The notes: generated from the letters alone by a model not told the origin. A stretch of 64,000 nucleotides of DNA from Nautilus pompilius (GCA_018389105.1 JACATO010000999.1:620001-684000), one strand, 5' to 3'. Numbered from the stretch's first letter, positions 33,730-45,847 are shown. Numbers and translations: made by a program.

Positions 33730-36700
33730 ATGCCCATTGATCAAATTACATACTCTGAACGATATTATGATGACAAATATGAGTACAGGTATTGCTTGTT
33801 GCTTTTAAGTTTATATTCATATAAATAAATGATTGTTCTCCTTAAAAGTTGATAAATGATTAAATCTAAACTGAGTATTAAAACAATTGTTATCAACTTC
33901 ATTAACAGTAATTCTATTTTCTGATGTATGGACTAATGACTTAATTGCAAATCAAAACACAATTATCTGAACTGCTGCATTAATGGTAGCTAAATGTACA
34001 TAGCCACTTTATGATGCATCTATTAGTTGTATAATTCTGTTGCAAAGATCCAACAATGTTGACACTTCATTTATTTCTCAAAGTTTTCATATATAAATTG
34101 TCTGCTGAATTTTATTCCTTTTAATGCTCAGATTTGTATCCACAACATTTTTCTCCTCGTTTTTCAGGTATGTTAAAAAAATGTTTATATTTTTAATATT
34201 TCTATATTGTTAATACTTCCTTGAGTTATCTCTAGGTTCCTTTGTCTATCTCCTGCTCTTGTTAGCTGACATTAGAGTCGGTGCTTCCACTTAACCATAA
34301 TTAGTGTGTGTTTTTTTAAAGGAACTCAAACAATATAAAAACAACTTTGCTACTTCTGAAAGCTGAGCAGTGCTTGAGGGGAGATAACTGGAAAATTAAT
34401 GATTTAAAATAGAAATTCATTTTGCAGTCCTTGCTCTCTGCTCAGCTTAATATTTCTAGTTTTCAATAATAGTGATGATGATGCATTTTAACAAATGAAG
34501 ATGTCTACTAATGAAGACTTTAGTGTTCATAGTTGCATTCATAAAAACTTTAAAAATATTTAGATTTTTCAAGTTTAATGGTTCTCACTTCATATCTAAG
34601 CTTGTAGAATTACAGTGTAACAAATTTTCAAAAAGTTTTCAGTTATCCTATTTTTTAAATTGGCTACGGTCAGTTTTGGTGAGCTGATTACTAACATGGC
34701 ACTGGTTTTTCTAAAGTGTCAGTTTTTCACTCAGAATGTTACTTTAAACATTTTAACACATCATTACAGATAATACAATTACAACTAACTTTTCCCAAAC
34801 CAAAAAGAAACAACCATTTTAAATCATGAAAAAAGTTTATTCATTACATTTATTTAATTTTTAAATACAGTAAAAATCTAAATTGCAGTTGCAGAAATCA
34901 AAAATGCACAACTTTTCTGGCTTTCCTTCTATACATTGAAGTATCATCACGAATTAGACCCTAAATATAGTCATTCGTCATTCTGACCCATCTTCCCTGA
35001 TATATCTCTTACATTGTTAGGATATCTTGGTGAAATCTCTCTCCATGCTTTTTACTGAAATCTCCCATTTTGTCTTTGAAGAAATCTAGATGAGAATGAA
35101 GGATGTGAAGCTTGAGAGACATTCTGCATCCAAGTTTTTCGTACTCATTGATTAAATCCTCAATCAATTGTATATAGTTTTCACTTCTGTTTTCCAGGAA
35201 ATTTTCAACAACTAAACAAAATGCCTTTCATGCTCTTTTTTCTTGTTCTGACATCTTTTCTAATTCTGATTTGAGCATTTGACGAACTTGTGGGCCAACA
35301 AAAATTTTACCTTTTAATTTTGCTTTTGAAATATTTGGAAACAGTTCATGAATGTGTTGGAATGCTTCACTTTCTGTGTTAAGAGCTTTAAGGAACTGCT
35401 CAAGCCCCAGTTTTATGTGCAGTGGAGGCATGAGGATTTTTTCCTGATCTCGCCAAGGAACATTTTGTGTCCCAGGAATAAATTGATCTTTGGCTGGCCA
35501 CACTTTTCTTCTGTAATGCTGTGATGTGGCATGACTATCCCAAAGACGGAGAAAGCATGAGTATTTTGTGAATCATCCTTGCAGTCTTTTCAAAAATCTA
35601 ATCATCTTAAAATCTCCACAAACATCCCAGTTATATTTTTTGTAGTCAGTTGTCTCCAGCAGAAACTTAACATTTTCATAATCCTTTATATGTACAGAAT
35701 GGCCAATGGTTATTGATGGATATTTGTTTCCGAAGAAGGACTGCTTTGAGACTTCTCGCCGAACTGTCAATGAAGAGACGCCATTCAGTAGGATTTGTGC
35801 ATAATACCCATTTTGTAAAACAAGCTATTATTGTCACTGCAGAAGCACAATTTTCCATTCACTGAGAAGTATCTTGAGAATTTTTCATGCCTCTTTCTGG
35901 AAGATGTAGATATCTAGATTTACAACTGCTATCAAAGAGATTCCATTCTTTCAGTCTTGATATAAGAAATTCAGCATTAGATTTTGTTAAACCTAAATCT
36001 TATACTAAGTCATCCAGTTCTTGCTGATTTGGAAATGAGGCTTTTTTGAATTTAAGTCAGAATCATAGTTTTCATCTACAGGTGAATTTTCACTTTCTGA
36101 TGATGAATCTTTCTTCGGATTTAGATTGTGGATGTGGCACTGGAAGGTCATCATTGTGTGGAACTGGTGCAATGGATGATGGAATATTTGGATACACAAA
36201 ATCATGCTGGTTTTTGGTTTTCTGAATGTTGACACATCCATTAGACAAAAGTAACAGTCATCTGTGTGATTCTTAGACTCGCCAAATACGAGGGATTGCA
36301 AATGGCATTGCTTTACAATCTCCTCTTAGCCATCCTTCTAGTGCTGATCTGTATGTTCCACAAGCCATATAAGGTGCTTATGCTTTATTTTGATCACCAA
36401 TCTTCATTCCAAAGTATGGTTCATAGGCCAGTGAAAATTTATTGTTCAGTGTGATCTCATGTCTTACTTGCTTTGGACCATTATAGAATCCACAAACATA
36501 AAATGAGTCTGCAGAAAGCTTTCTTTTTTGATTTGCAGCCATTCTTATCTAATAACAGAATTAAAAATTCATCTGTTAAATGCTTTTATTTCATACTGGG
36601 TGTGCACAAGGGTTTATATACCTTGGTTTATGGATGAGAGTGCTAGAATATTCTAGAAAATTCTAAAATGTTCTTTAAAAAATCTAGGAATTTTTAGGGT

Positions 36701-39700
36701 GATCTGTATTATGCATCCACTCTATCAACTATAATAATATAATTCTAATATACTTGACATTTACCAAAAACCAATGCTAGAACTGTATTTAACACCCAAA
36801 AATGCCATGGAAAATGTAAAAAAAAAAATCAAGTTAACTAAATTTTTGTTACCTAGCGTTATCTAACATTTACTGGCATCCTTAGCATTTTATTTCTCTA
36901 ATTACTGTCAGTGTGGCAGAAGCCATTTTATTATCAACAGGATCCCTTCCAAGATTAATTAAGTATTTATCAGTGTAGTGGTTCATAGTGTTCACACATT
37001 ACTATTATTTTTATATACTAATGTTGTTAATTTATTTAAAAATATATATTTATCCTGTAATATAGTTAAGCTAAATTAGAATTAGAATTTTAGTATTTAC
37101 ATTTTTTATTATTTATAATAAAAAATAAGTTATTAGCATCTGAACAATCAAAGCTTTGGTAGTTTTGAGAATTTAAAAACTAAGCAAATGAACCACAACT
37201 TTGAAATTAAAAGCTTCTGTGTATGCCATCTGAATCTGGTTTTTGTCTGCTGATTCCACTGGACAACAACCTGAGGTAAAAGATGTGTCTTAGACTAATT
37301 GGAGTATGCTGTTTTCAAATCTGAAATCAGAATTTACCCAATACATAAGGATTTCTAGTTACAGAAATAAATGGAAATCTAATATATATTTTTGAGTGTT
37401 TTTTTTTTAGTAGTGTGTACACAGCAGGCTACATGGGAGAACCATGTGGTTGTCTGCTCACATGTGCTTGTGGAATATCCAAGACGATGCAGATTATTAT
37501 AGGATCAAAGAGTGGCCATCAAGAACAGACCATACTCCAGAAAAATTTGGTGGGCAACACGTGCCACTGGTATGTCCACAAAGAATATTTCTTCCACCAC
37601 TGCATATAAAGCTGGGCCTACTGAAGAGCTTTGTAAAGGTGATGAGTGTTGAAGGTGCAGGATTTCTTTATCTGAAAGAAAAATTTGGAGAGAATTTAAC
37701 TGATGCCAAGTTGAAGGCTGGAATATTTGTCAGACCATAAATTTGCAATTTATTTGCTGATCCAGTTTTACACTCACGGCTTAACCCACTGGAGCTGGAT
37801 GTATGGGAGGCTTTGAAACTGATAGTTCACAATTTCCTTGGAAACCACGAAGCAGACAACTATGCTGAGTTGGTTCAAGACATGATAAAAACCTTTCAAG
37901 AAATGGGTTGCCGTATGTTGCTGAAGTTGCATTTTCTTCATTCACACTTTCATTCCTTTCAAACCAACCTTGGTGCTGTGAGCGATGAGCATGGTGAGAG
38001 GTTCCACCAATACATAAAGCCAATGGAGACCCGCTATCAGGGGAAATTCAACTCCAACATGATGGAGGACTGTTGTTGGTTTCTTCAGAGACAAACCACT
38101 GCTATTCACAAGCATAAAATCAAGTACTTAAAGCGTTTTTAAACAGTTAATGTATACTTTATACAGTGTGTTTGAGCTTATGGATAACAGTTACTGACAA
38201 TGTGTTTATATTGTGAAATGAATTAATTTTTTGCAGTTTTGTGATGTGCTCGATTTATTAATAAACAATGATTGAAAATGACATTTTTCTGTAACTACAA
38301 ATCCTGATTGTTGGGTCAATTCTGACTTCAGATTTGGAATCAGCTGCTTGATTTGATAAAGGACACCTGCATATACCTCAGTAGCAGATGAAAAGTTATT
38401 TTTTGTTGTCCATTGTTGTTTAGAAAACCTCACAGTGCAACATTATAAAAAAAAAACCTCATTGGGTTCTGATGATTGCCCTTTTATCTCTCTCTTCCTA
38501 ATGTTTAGCTATTAAATTAGTATGGCAGTTGAAGTGATATGTTTGAACAAAAGAAAAGACAAAACAGTAATTTAAAAAAAATTATTGTTGAATTTGCTTT
38601 TGACGATTGCCAGACATATTTGACCAACTTTTGCTCAAAAGCAGTCATGAGTTTTTGTAGATTTGCAATGAGAGGAAAGTTTTCTAATTTATCCACAGTC
38701 AGATTGCATGCATATCTACTTTAACTTTCAGGGATTTGCCAAGAGTTTGGTGCCATATGCTTTACTTCAAACTACAAAGAAACCATACAATTAAATGAGT
38801 TCTACACGTATTTGTTTATGGGAATAAAATTAATTTTTTAATTTCTTGTTTTGACTAATGTGAAATTCTAAAAAAATAGTCTATAAAAACTTGCAACAAG
38901 ATGACAGAACCAGAGTTTGATATGCAACAATAATAATAGTTAAGGAAGTTCCAATGAGGAGGATGTCAGGTGTCCTCCTCTTTTGACTTTACTTTACTAT
39001 TCAGTGAAACAGGTGAGATGTAGCAACAGTTTCATTAAAAGTTCTGTTTGGGTTTTTTTTTCACTGTTTTTACAGGCATGTGATCTTGCCTGCTGACATT
39101 GCTAAACTTGTTCCCAAGAATCACTTGATGTCAGAGACAGAATGGAGGAACCTGGGAGTCCAGCAGAGTCCAGGATGGATCCATTACATGGTTCATTCTC
39201 CAGGTAGTGCCACTGTAACTATCTCTATTTTGGTTATTTTATCTTTTTTTTTTTTGTAAATAGTGTACTTATAGTGTGAATTGAAACTGTTGACTTGGTA
39301 AGCAGCAGTCTAAACGTTATGGGTACTTTCACAGACAGCTCTTAAGAATCTTCCTTTTTAAATTGTTTTATTTTCTTCCTTTCAAATGGATTCCTCAAAA
39401 GCTTGGGCCAGTAATATTAATAGTCATTTGTGCCAAATGATGAAAAGAAAAAGATTTACTTAGTTTTGGTGCTATACATTTGAGGGGAACTCCGATAGAT
39501 ATTTGCAAAATGATGAAGGTTTCTGGGTGCGTGGCTAGTCACAAAGTCATTTGGCTGTCTACGGGAGTTAACTATAAATGGGATAATGTGCCAGCACAGC
39601 TTGATCCGAAGTATTGGTGTTCATTTTTCCACAGGATGTTCTTTGAGGTATGAACAGCTCTCTCAGCTTCACTATTTGATTGTGGGTGCAGTGGTGTGGA

Positions 39701-42700
39701 AGTGCTGTAAGAGAATCCACGAATCTTGTGGAATTTGCAAAAGCATTTGGATGAATATTGTGGAATGTTGTTGGAAACCACAATATCCAGAATGCCACAT
39801 GCACTAAATATGGACACTGCATTTCTATTCACTGTAAGTAGTAGTAGTAGTAGTAGTCAACCACAAAAAGGTACATTGCTTCTCAAACTTGAATAGATCT
39901 GTGCCAACTTGTTCCTGTACATGGCTAGGTAAAGAAGATGGTATGAGAGGTTTCTTTCTCTCAGGATGAAGTTTAGAGCATATCTTGCATTTTGTAACCA
40001 TTTCCTGAAAGGGTTTGCTAAGGAGGGGGCATCAAACACTTCTGAGATCTTGCTTTACATTTTGTGTTGCCCAGGCGATTTTCTGCCCAACACTTCTAGT
40101 CATAGGAAATGTGGTGTGTAGATGCAGTTGTCATACAGCAAGATGTTGTTCAAATGATGGCGGTTCTCCCAGTAGGGATGTAAAAGAGCTTGTTGTGGCA
40201 AACATATACTGGCCGACTTTTTGCAGTACTTTTTCAACTCTGAGAATTCTACGTCTACATTGTGTGCACCTTATCTGGTTGAGCCTGTCACTCTCTTGCT
40301 GGTAAAATGGCGATGGTGTGAGAAGCATGCTCCTTGACTTCTTTGACCAATGACACATCTGAATGACTTGGCTTACTGACTGGGGCAGTAAACTGTGTAT
40401 CAGCTGTTGCTTGGTTTTTTCCTTGGACATGCATAACCTCTGGACTGAAACTTATTGTTCTTAATCAGAAGCAGAGAGCACTTGGAGGCATCTTGGAGAG
40501 GTCAATAGTGAATTGAAGTGAAACCACTGCTATGTGTTCTGTCAGTGAAGTGTAGACTTAGGATGTACAGACGCTCCCCTACTTACGAACGAGATACGTT
40601 CCGAACGATCGTTCGTAAGGTGAATTCGTTCGTAAGTTGCTTCATTGCTATATTTTGTATGGAATGTATGTTTAAGGCTTATATAAGTATGTTTAAGGCT
40701 TATATAAGTATGTTTAAGGCTTGTATAAGTAACCTGTATTGGTTTGTACTGAAAAATAAACATTTAATAAAATAATATGCTCTATAAAGATATGTACATG
40801 TACAACTGGAGAGAATACTACATATGTTAGAGAGAGAGAGAAGAGAGAGAGACACACACAGTATGTACATGTATGTAATAAGATAAATAAAATGAAGTTT
40901 AACTTACTTTTGGAAGATGTACTCGAAGGCTTAAGGAGATGATGGAGGAGGAAGAGGAGGATTTTATATCATGGGGCCGAGAGGGTCTTCGTCGTCGCTG
41001 GAATGGGCTTCAAGAGTTACTTCCTCCTCCGTAACATCAATGAAGGAAGAAGTTGAGGGTCCAGGAGAAGAAGATGAGGGTTGACGAGTATCTTCCTTGG
41101 AGGATGTAGTAGAAACTGGCCGAAAGAAGCGATATAACGACGATTGCACAGTTTTCTTCTTTTTCTCATCATAAATGATGCGGTAGCACTGTATGACATC
41201 ATTCATTTGATTTGCAACCTTTGTGCAACGTTCAATATTTGGGTCTTGCTGCTCGAAGAGTGCGATGGCTTTATCTATGAGCGAAAACCCCTCAGCCAAG
41301 AGTTTCGTCTCGAATTTCTTCATGGGGACAGGCGTTTCGTCCTCCTCCTCCTCCTCGACACGTTGCTGAGCCTCCAACTCCATGAGGTCTTGGTTACTCA
41401 ATTCCTCCCCATGGGACTCAAGCAATTCCTCGAAGTCCTCCTCCTCCAGGTCAAGCTCGAGTTTCTCACTTAGCCCGACAAGAGTGCTGAGAATGTCCTT
41501 ATTGATGTCCTCCTGATCAAAGCCACGGAAGTCGTTGACGAACTGAGGGCATAGAGGCCTCCACACGGCGTTGAGGTTGACCTGGAAACCTCACGCCATG
41601 ATGCTTCAATGTTTTTGATGCAGTTAAAGATGTTATACGACTTCCAGTAGCTCCGCAAGGTCATCTCGGGGTCAGAATCCACTGCCTTCAAGGCCATCCT
41701 GTACGTCCGTCGGGTGTAATATTTCTTGAAATTGGCGATAACGCCCTGGTCCATCGGCTGCAGAAGTGAAGTTGTATTTGGCGGCAGGTATACAACTTTG
41801 ACGTCAGGATGAAAATCATCCAAGTGCGGGGGTTGGCCAGGGGCATTGTCCAGCACCAGCAGGATCTTGAATGGAATTCCATTTTCCCGACAATACAACT
41901 TCACTTCTGGGATGAAATGGTGGAAGAACCAGTCCTCAAATACAGCGAGTGTCACCCATGCCTTGATGTTTGACATCCATATAACGGGGAGAGAGCTTTT
42001 CGTCACGTTCTTCAGGGCTCGAGGGTTAGCTGCCCGGTAAACTACTAGCAGCGGCTTCAGCTTGAAGCTCCCGTCAGCATTCGCCCCAAGCATTAAGGTT
42101 AAGCGGTCTTTAGCCGCTTTATATCCGGGCATCGTCTTCTCCTCCCGGCTAATGTAGGTCTTCTCTGGCATTTTCTTCCAAAAAAGACCCGTTTCGTCGA
42201 CATTGAAGACTTGCTTAGCCGAATAGCCACCCTCCTCGATGATCTCCTTCAACACTTGGGGGAATCGCTCGGCAGCCTCTTTGTCCGCAGATGCTGCCTC
42301 TCCGGACACGGCCACATGGTGGAGATTAGCCCTCTTCTTGAAACGGGAAAACCACCCGTGGCTGGCAGAAAACGTTTCTTCGGCAGCGCTTTCCCCAGCC
42401 TTAGCCTTGACATCCTCAAAGATAGATTTGGCCTTCTCCTGAATGAGCATAAAGCTCAGAGGAATACGCCGCTGCTGCTGATCCTCGAGCCAAATGGTGA
42501 GAAGTTTCTCCATCTCTTCTAAGATTTTCCCTCTTTTCTTGCTAATGATCGTCGATTGCATCGGCACTGCACCTTTCACGTGTTCCATTATGCGATCTTT
42601 CTGTTTATAAATGGTACCGATGGTCAAACGATTCATGTTGTATGCACGTGCAACGCTCACCATTTTCTCACCCACATCAAGCTTCTTTATTATTGCCACT

Positions 42701-44910
42701 TTCATTTCAAATGAAATGGCTTGCCTCTTCTTTACACTTCCACTCTCACTAGAAGCCTTTCGCTTTTCACCAACCATATTGAATAATGGATGCACGAGAT
42801 ATTTAACAATAAAAATGTCAAAGTTCTTAGCGCGCTGGAGATACATTTACACACTCAGGCACTGCGACGAACTGGGCAGAGGAAGCCGGATTCGGGGTGG
42901 ATGCTGGGCGAGCTCTCACAGCGCCTCACGTCGGTATTAGCGGCGGAAAGAAGCACTACTCGGAAAAAGGCGCGCAATACAAAATCTAACTTACAGCATC
43001 TCTGTCCGAACATTTTTCGACATACCCGCAAAAATGTTCGTATGTACCGTTGTTCGTAACTCGAATGTTCGTAAGTAGGGGAGCGTCTGTACTCAGAAAA
43101 TTTCTCACAGGCCCATGTTGCTGCTAATGCCTCAGTTTTGATCCGGCTCTCAGCAGCTCTTAACAACATTGATACATAGCATATTGATCTTCGGTCTCCT
43201 TTTCTATAGAGTTGGAAAAGAACAGTGCCTAACCTATTTCGGCATGCATCTGCTGCAACTATGGTGCATCAGTTTGTATTGTAGCGAGTAAGTGTGTTTG
43301 TGGAAGCTAGCTGAATTCCTTTAAAGGCATCTTGTTGTGGCTTGACTCTTGAGCAACTGACAAGGTGGTTCATTGATAATTTGTTCCAGATCTGGCAAAC
43401 TAGTCAATTGATTTACCATTTTCAGTAAACTTCTGAAGCTTCATGATATTTGAAGGAGAGAATTCATGCACAGCTTTTATCTTAACAGGGTCTGCCAAGA
43501 TTCCTTCAGGGGTTATTATTTGCCCTAAGAAGTGTTCCTCTCTTTAAGAACTTGCACTTGTCATTAAGGATGAGTCTCTGCTTCTCTTAGTGTATGTAAG
43601 ACGGCTCTTACACATTGGTCATGTTCAGGTGGCAAATGATGCTATCCAAATTTTCTAAGAGGTTTGACATTTTTCTCTGGAAAACTTTTAGTGCTGAGTT
43701 GATACTGAATGGGGGGGGGGGGCAGTTGAAACAGAACTTACTAAATGGTGTCACAAAGGTGATCAGCTTTTTGGGGGTCGAGGGGAATTTGTCAAAAACC
43801 TGAGATGGCATTTAATTTTTAGATGACTCTATCCCATAATTTTTCGATGTTTTCATTAACTCTTCATAGAGTGAAGTGCTCTAAGGACTACCTTATTCAG
43901 GGGGGGGGGTGAGGTCATTGTACTGCACTTATCCATTTTTCTTCAGCACACATACCATGTCCAAACACTAGGAAGTTGGCTTGTTGACAATTGAAATAGC
44001 ATTTTCCATTTTTATGGCAGATAATTCTTTCTCAACCTGTTTTAGGAGAGGACGCAGTAAATGAGTGAAAGGTGGGTGTTAACTTATGCTACAGCAGGGA
44101 TGGAGTCTATTGTTCTCTTCACTGATGTTGAGTAACTGCCTTGTTGAGATTGTAGGTACTAAGCTGGGCTTCAAGAAACCTTTGGACTGTCAGAGCCATA
44201 AAATGCACAAACAGTTGTCACCTCAGCTGTAATCTTCTCCTGCAGCTGCTTTGAGAAGAAAACAGGTTCTCCAGATTTGTGTACACTCCATACTCTTCAT
44301 GGTTAAACTGGTTTTTAGTGCAATTCACTATTAAACTTATTGCTTCATAATAAATAGTTCTGTGCAGCTCCTCCTCACTTGTGGAATAGTAAGGTCCTGG
44401 GGAGTTCTGGGTCACTCACATCAATTTTTGAAAACTACCTCCCTAATGAAACCAAATGCTGCTTTGTTTCTCAAAGTTTCCAGGTCTGTTACTGAAAACT
44501 GCCATCTTCTGCAGAAAAAAGAGTAGGAGTCTGTAAAGCCCTGCTTAGGTTGACGCTGTACCTTAAAAGGTGTTCACCTGGCATGGCACCAGATAGAAAA
44601 TCAAATTTTAAAAAGTAGATAGACATGCAGCCCTTATCCTCTTTGCATTCTTCCTTTGTGTGGATCATAATTTGGGTGGAAAGTAGGGGTGGTAGTCCCC
44701 CTTTCCTGTTCCTACAAGCATGTATTAAAACAATTTTTTTTATATATACCTGAAAATACTGAATAACAGGATCATCTCAATTTCTGCTTGTCATCGGCAT
44801 GAAAACCAAATCACGATTACTACTTCACAGAACCTCATGTGCTGCTGTTTAGAAGACCACTGCCTCTGGGTGAAAAGAATCAAGTCGTCGTCAAGCCAGC
44901 GGGTGAATAG
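33730..44910 (+). CDS. CKS1B: Cyclin-dependent kinase regulatory subunit (CKS1/2)
   Basis: Small adaptor that binds CDK1/CDK2 and phosphorylated substrates in cell-cycle control. Three coding exons with GT-AG ends and matching phases: 33730-33788, 39076-39203 and 44831-44910, giving 88 aa. Exon 1 encodes [13 protein letters not shown]. Exon 2 encodes the core, including [20 protein letters not shown] and [10 protein letters not shown]. Exon 3 continues [12 protein letters not shown], completing the HxPEPH hinge needed for domain exchange. The C terminus ([13 protein letters not shown]) is longer than, and unlike, the KKPKK tail of human CKS1B/CKS2 (79 aa). CKS1 and CKS2 cannot be told apart here, so the symbol stands for the family. 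Intron 1 (5.3 kb) carries two dead gene copies. Intron 2 (5.6 kb) is almost filled by a gypsy element with a nested Tigger. Confidence 0.96.
34898..36542 (-). pseudogene. Decayed copy of a multicopy uncharacterised invertebrate gene family
   Basis: Reads on the - strand from an ATG at 36542-36540 ([10 protein letters not shown]) to a stop at 34900-34898, with about ten stops and frame changes. Recognisable pieces in order: an N-terminal Cys/His region ([16 protein letters not shown]), [71 protein letters not shown], and [15 protein letters not shown] followed by [10 protein letters not shown] know this order from a protein family present in many copies in arthropod, mollusc and cnidarian genomes, usually annotated as uncharacterised. 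Its multicopy nature suggests a transposon or retrocopy origin. No intron-like gaps are apparent. It lies in CKS intron 1, antisense to CKS. Confidence 0.8.
37444..38142 (+). pseudogene. 3' part of a second copy of the same uncharacterised family
   Basis: Covers only the C-terminal half of the family: [20 protein letters not shown], then [18 protein letters not shown], an in-frame stop at 37738-37740, [36 protein letters not shown] and [12 protein letters not shown], ending near 38142. It is better preserved than the copy at 34898-36542 but lacks the first half and has at least one stop. It is in opposite orientation to that copy, about 900 bases away, in the same CKS intron. Confidence 0.8.
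40964..41566 (-). CDS. Tigger transposase C-terminal part, displaced frame
   Basis: A 200-codon open frame, 5' truncated, that continues the transposase beyond the frameshift at about 41570-41585. It encodes [11 protein letters not shown], an acidic stretch ([19 protein letters not shown]), a conserved-looking section ending [10 protein letters not shown] and a Ser-rich tail ending [10 protein letters not shown]. It overlaps the main frame by about 97 bases and has no start of its own in family terms. A one-base deletion in the copy, or an error in the assembly, would explain the split. Confidence 0.8.
   Translation of the reverse strand: MWRPLCPQFVNDFRGFDQEDINKDILSTLVGLSEKLELDLEEEDFEELLESHGEELSNQDLMELEAQQRVEEEEEDETPVPMKKFETKLLAEGFSLIDKAIALFEQQDPNIERCTKVANQMNDVIQCYRIIYDEKKKKTVQSSLYRFFRPVSTTSSKEDTRQPSSSSPGPSTSSFIDVTEEEVTLEAHSSDDEDPLGPMI
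41470..42846 (-). CDS. Tigger/pogo transposase, main frame (DDE_1)
   Basis: An uninterrupted 458-codon frame. The likely true start is M24 ([12 protein letters not shown]), since the first 23 residues are not family-like. It has an N-terminal pipsqueak/CENP-B type helix-turn-helix (about residues 40-90), a second CENP-B type DNA-binding half (about 105-180), and a DDE_1 catalytic core with aspartates D217 (NVDETG), D333 (LVLDNAPG) and D366 (QPMDQGVI). Compared with the family it ends early: near 41585-41570 the frame is lost. The expected continuation, [18 protein letters not shown], is found in another frame. All three catalytic residues remain, so only this single lesion is visible. Confidence 0.93.
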   Translation of the reverse strand: MYLQRAKNFDIFIVKYLVHPLFNMVGEKRKASSESGSVKKRQAISFEMKVAIIKKLDVGEKMVSVARAYNMNRLTIGTIYKQKDRIMEHVKGAVPMQSTIISKKRGKILEEMEKLLTIWLEDQQQRRIPLSFMLIQEKAKSIFEDVKAKAGESAAEETFSASHGWFSRFKKRANLHHVAVSGEAASADKEAAERFPQVLKEIIEEGGYSAKQVFNVDETGLFWKKMPEKTYISREEKTMPGYKAAKDRLTLMLGANADGSFKLKPLLVVYRAANPRALKNVTKSSLPVIWMSNIKAWVTLAVFEDWFFHHFIPEVKLYCRENGIPFKILLVLDNAPGQPPHLDDFHPDVKVVYLPPNTTSLLQPMDQGVIANFKKYYTRRTYRMALKAVDSDPEMTLRSYWKSYNIFNCIKNIEASWREVSRSTSTPCGGLYALSSSTTSVALIRRTSIRTFSALLSG

Positions 44911-45556
44911 ATGTGAGCAGAGCTGACCTGATCTAGAGTCCAACAGAACCATCTCTCCAAGATTGCAACCATCACTGCTGAGTTGACCTCACCGGAGAGG
45001 CAGTCCTTTTGTTAATACTTCTGTATATACGTTACAGCTTTCTGGTGCTGAAACTGTCTCATCATCCGAAGTATTTAACAGTCATTTAAGCTGTATTTGA
45101 CAACTTTCTTTGTTGTTTTATTCCAATTTTAAATAGAAAATTAAAAACAAGTATTATTTGTTTTTAAATGATAAACATTCTAAATATGCTTCTTGTATTT
45201 GCTGAAAATGTCAATTTATAGTGAAAATTTTTAAAATGGTATTTTTATTTGGAAAAATTGTGATTATATTTTAAGTATTTCATTTGTTTTTTGTTTTTTT
45301 TTAGAATTTAACTACCTAAAGGGAAAACAGTTTTCATCTTTCATATATTTTTTAAAAATGATTACAGTGTCAGTTACTTCCCTTTAAAGATAAAATTGGT
45401 CTTATTTCATAAACTGAATTTCCAGATTCCAAGTCAAAAGTTAGGTCTGCAGTTTTACTTACAGACCAATTGAAAAGATAGTTTTCTTATCAATGTAGCA
45501 TTCTTATTCACAATGTGAAATCCTAATGTTTATAATTTGGTAAGTGTTTGTGTATG
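44911..45556. other. 3' flank of CKS
   Basis: Holds the presumed CKS 3' UTR. No AATAAA was noticed close to the stop; an ATTAAA lies at 45140-45145 and could serve. The rest is AT-rich. Confidence 0.35.
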
Positions 45557-45847
45557 CAGTAAACCCTCACTAACCTGGACTAGTTGGGAGGAGAGGGTGT
45601 CTGGATTAGCCAAAAGTCTGGATTATCTGAGATATGTATGTATAGAAAAATATTATTTTTAACTTTTCTGCAACTGTTATGGACATGTTTCCTTTTCTTT
45701 GCACTCTTTGGACCCATTTTAAATACTTTATAAGATGCTGGAAGTTAGCAAAAAGAGAAAGTTTGTGAGAAATTTCCTCAGACCTCTGTGCCGCTCCGTT
45801 GGTGAACAAAAACCGATGCCAGGGTGCCACGTGGTGAGGGTTTACTG
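45557..45847. mobile_element. Tigger-like MITE (291 bp)
   Basis: The ends are inverted repeats, with 14 identical terminal bases (CAGTAAACCCTCAC) and the partly matching continuation CCTGG. The right flank is TA; the left flank is TG, probably a mutated TA. The interior (CTGGATTAGCC and CTGGATTATCTGAG) is typical of short non-autonomous Tigger derivatives. It has no coding capacity. Confidence 0.75.

Larger units (their letters stand above)
40568..43089 (-). mobile_element. Tigger/pogo DNA transposon, nearly intact
   Basis: A 2522-base element with perfect 23-base terminal inverted repeats (CAGACGCTCCCCTACTTACG then AAC) at 40568-40590 and 43067-43089, and TA target duplications on both sides (40566-40567 and 43090-43091). 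A subterminal block of three 21-base repeats lies at about 40666-40728. It encodes a pogo-type transposase on the - strand. The TA target lies exactly inside the RNase H sequence of the surrounding gypsy element, showing that it inserted later. Confidence 0.97.
39450..44560 (-). mobile_element. Decayed Ty3/gypsy retrotransposon, interrupted by a Tigger insertion
   Basis: On the - strand, broken pol pieces occur in the right order. Reverse transcriptase comes first: TPFSKFCFN near 43750, and ICHLNMTNV near 43640, where the YMDD-like catalytic motif is lost. [21 protein letters not shown] lies near 43530-43470. RNase H ([19 protein letters not shown]) ends at the Tigger insertion (43089) and resumes beyond it with [10 protein letters not shown]. 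Then come the integrase zinc-binding region ([18 protein letters not shown], near 39980-39930) and the integrase core ([14 protein letters not shown] and [19 protein letters not shown], near 39790-39630). Frames change many times. It lies in CKS intron 2, antisense. LTRs were not found, so both ends are approximate. Confidence 0.85.
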
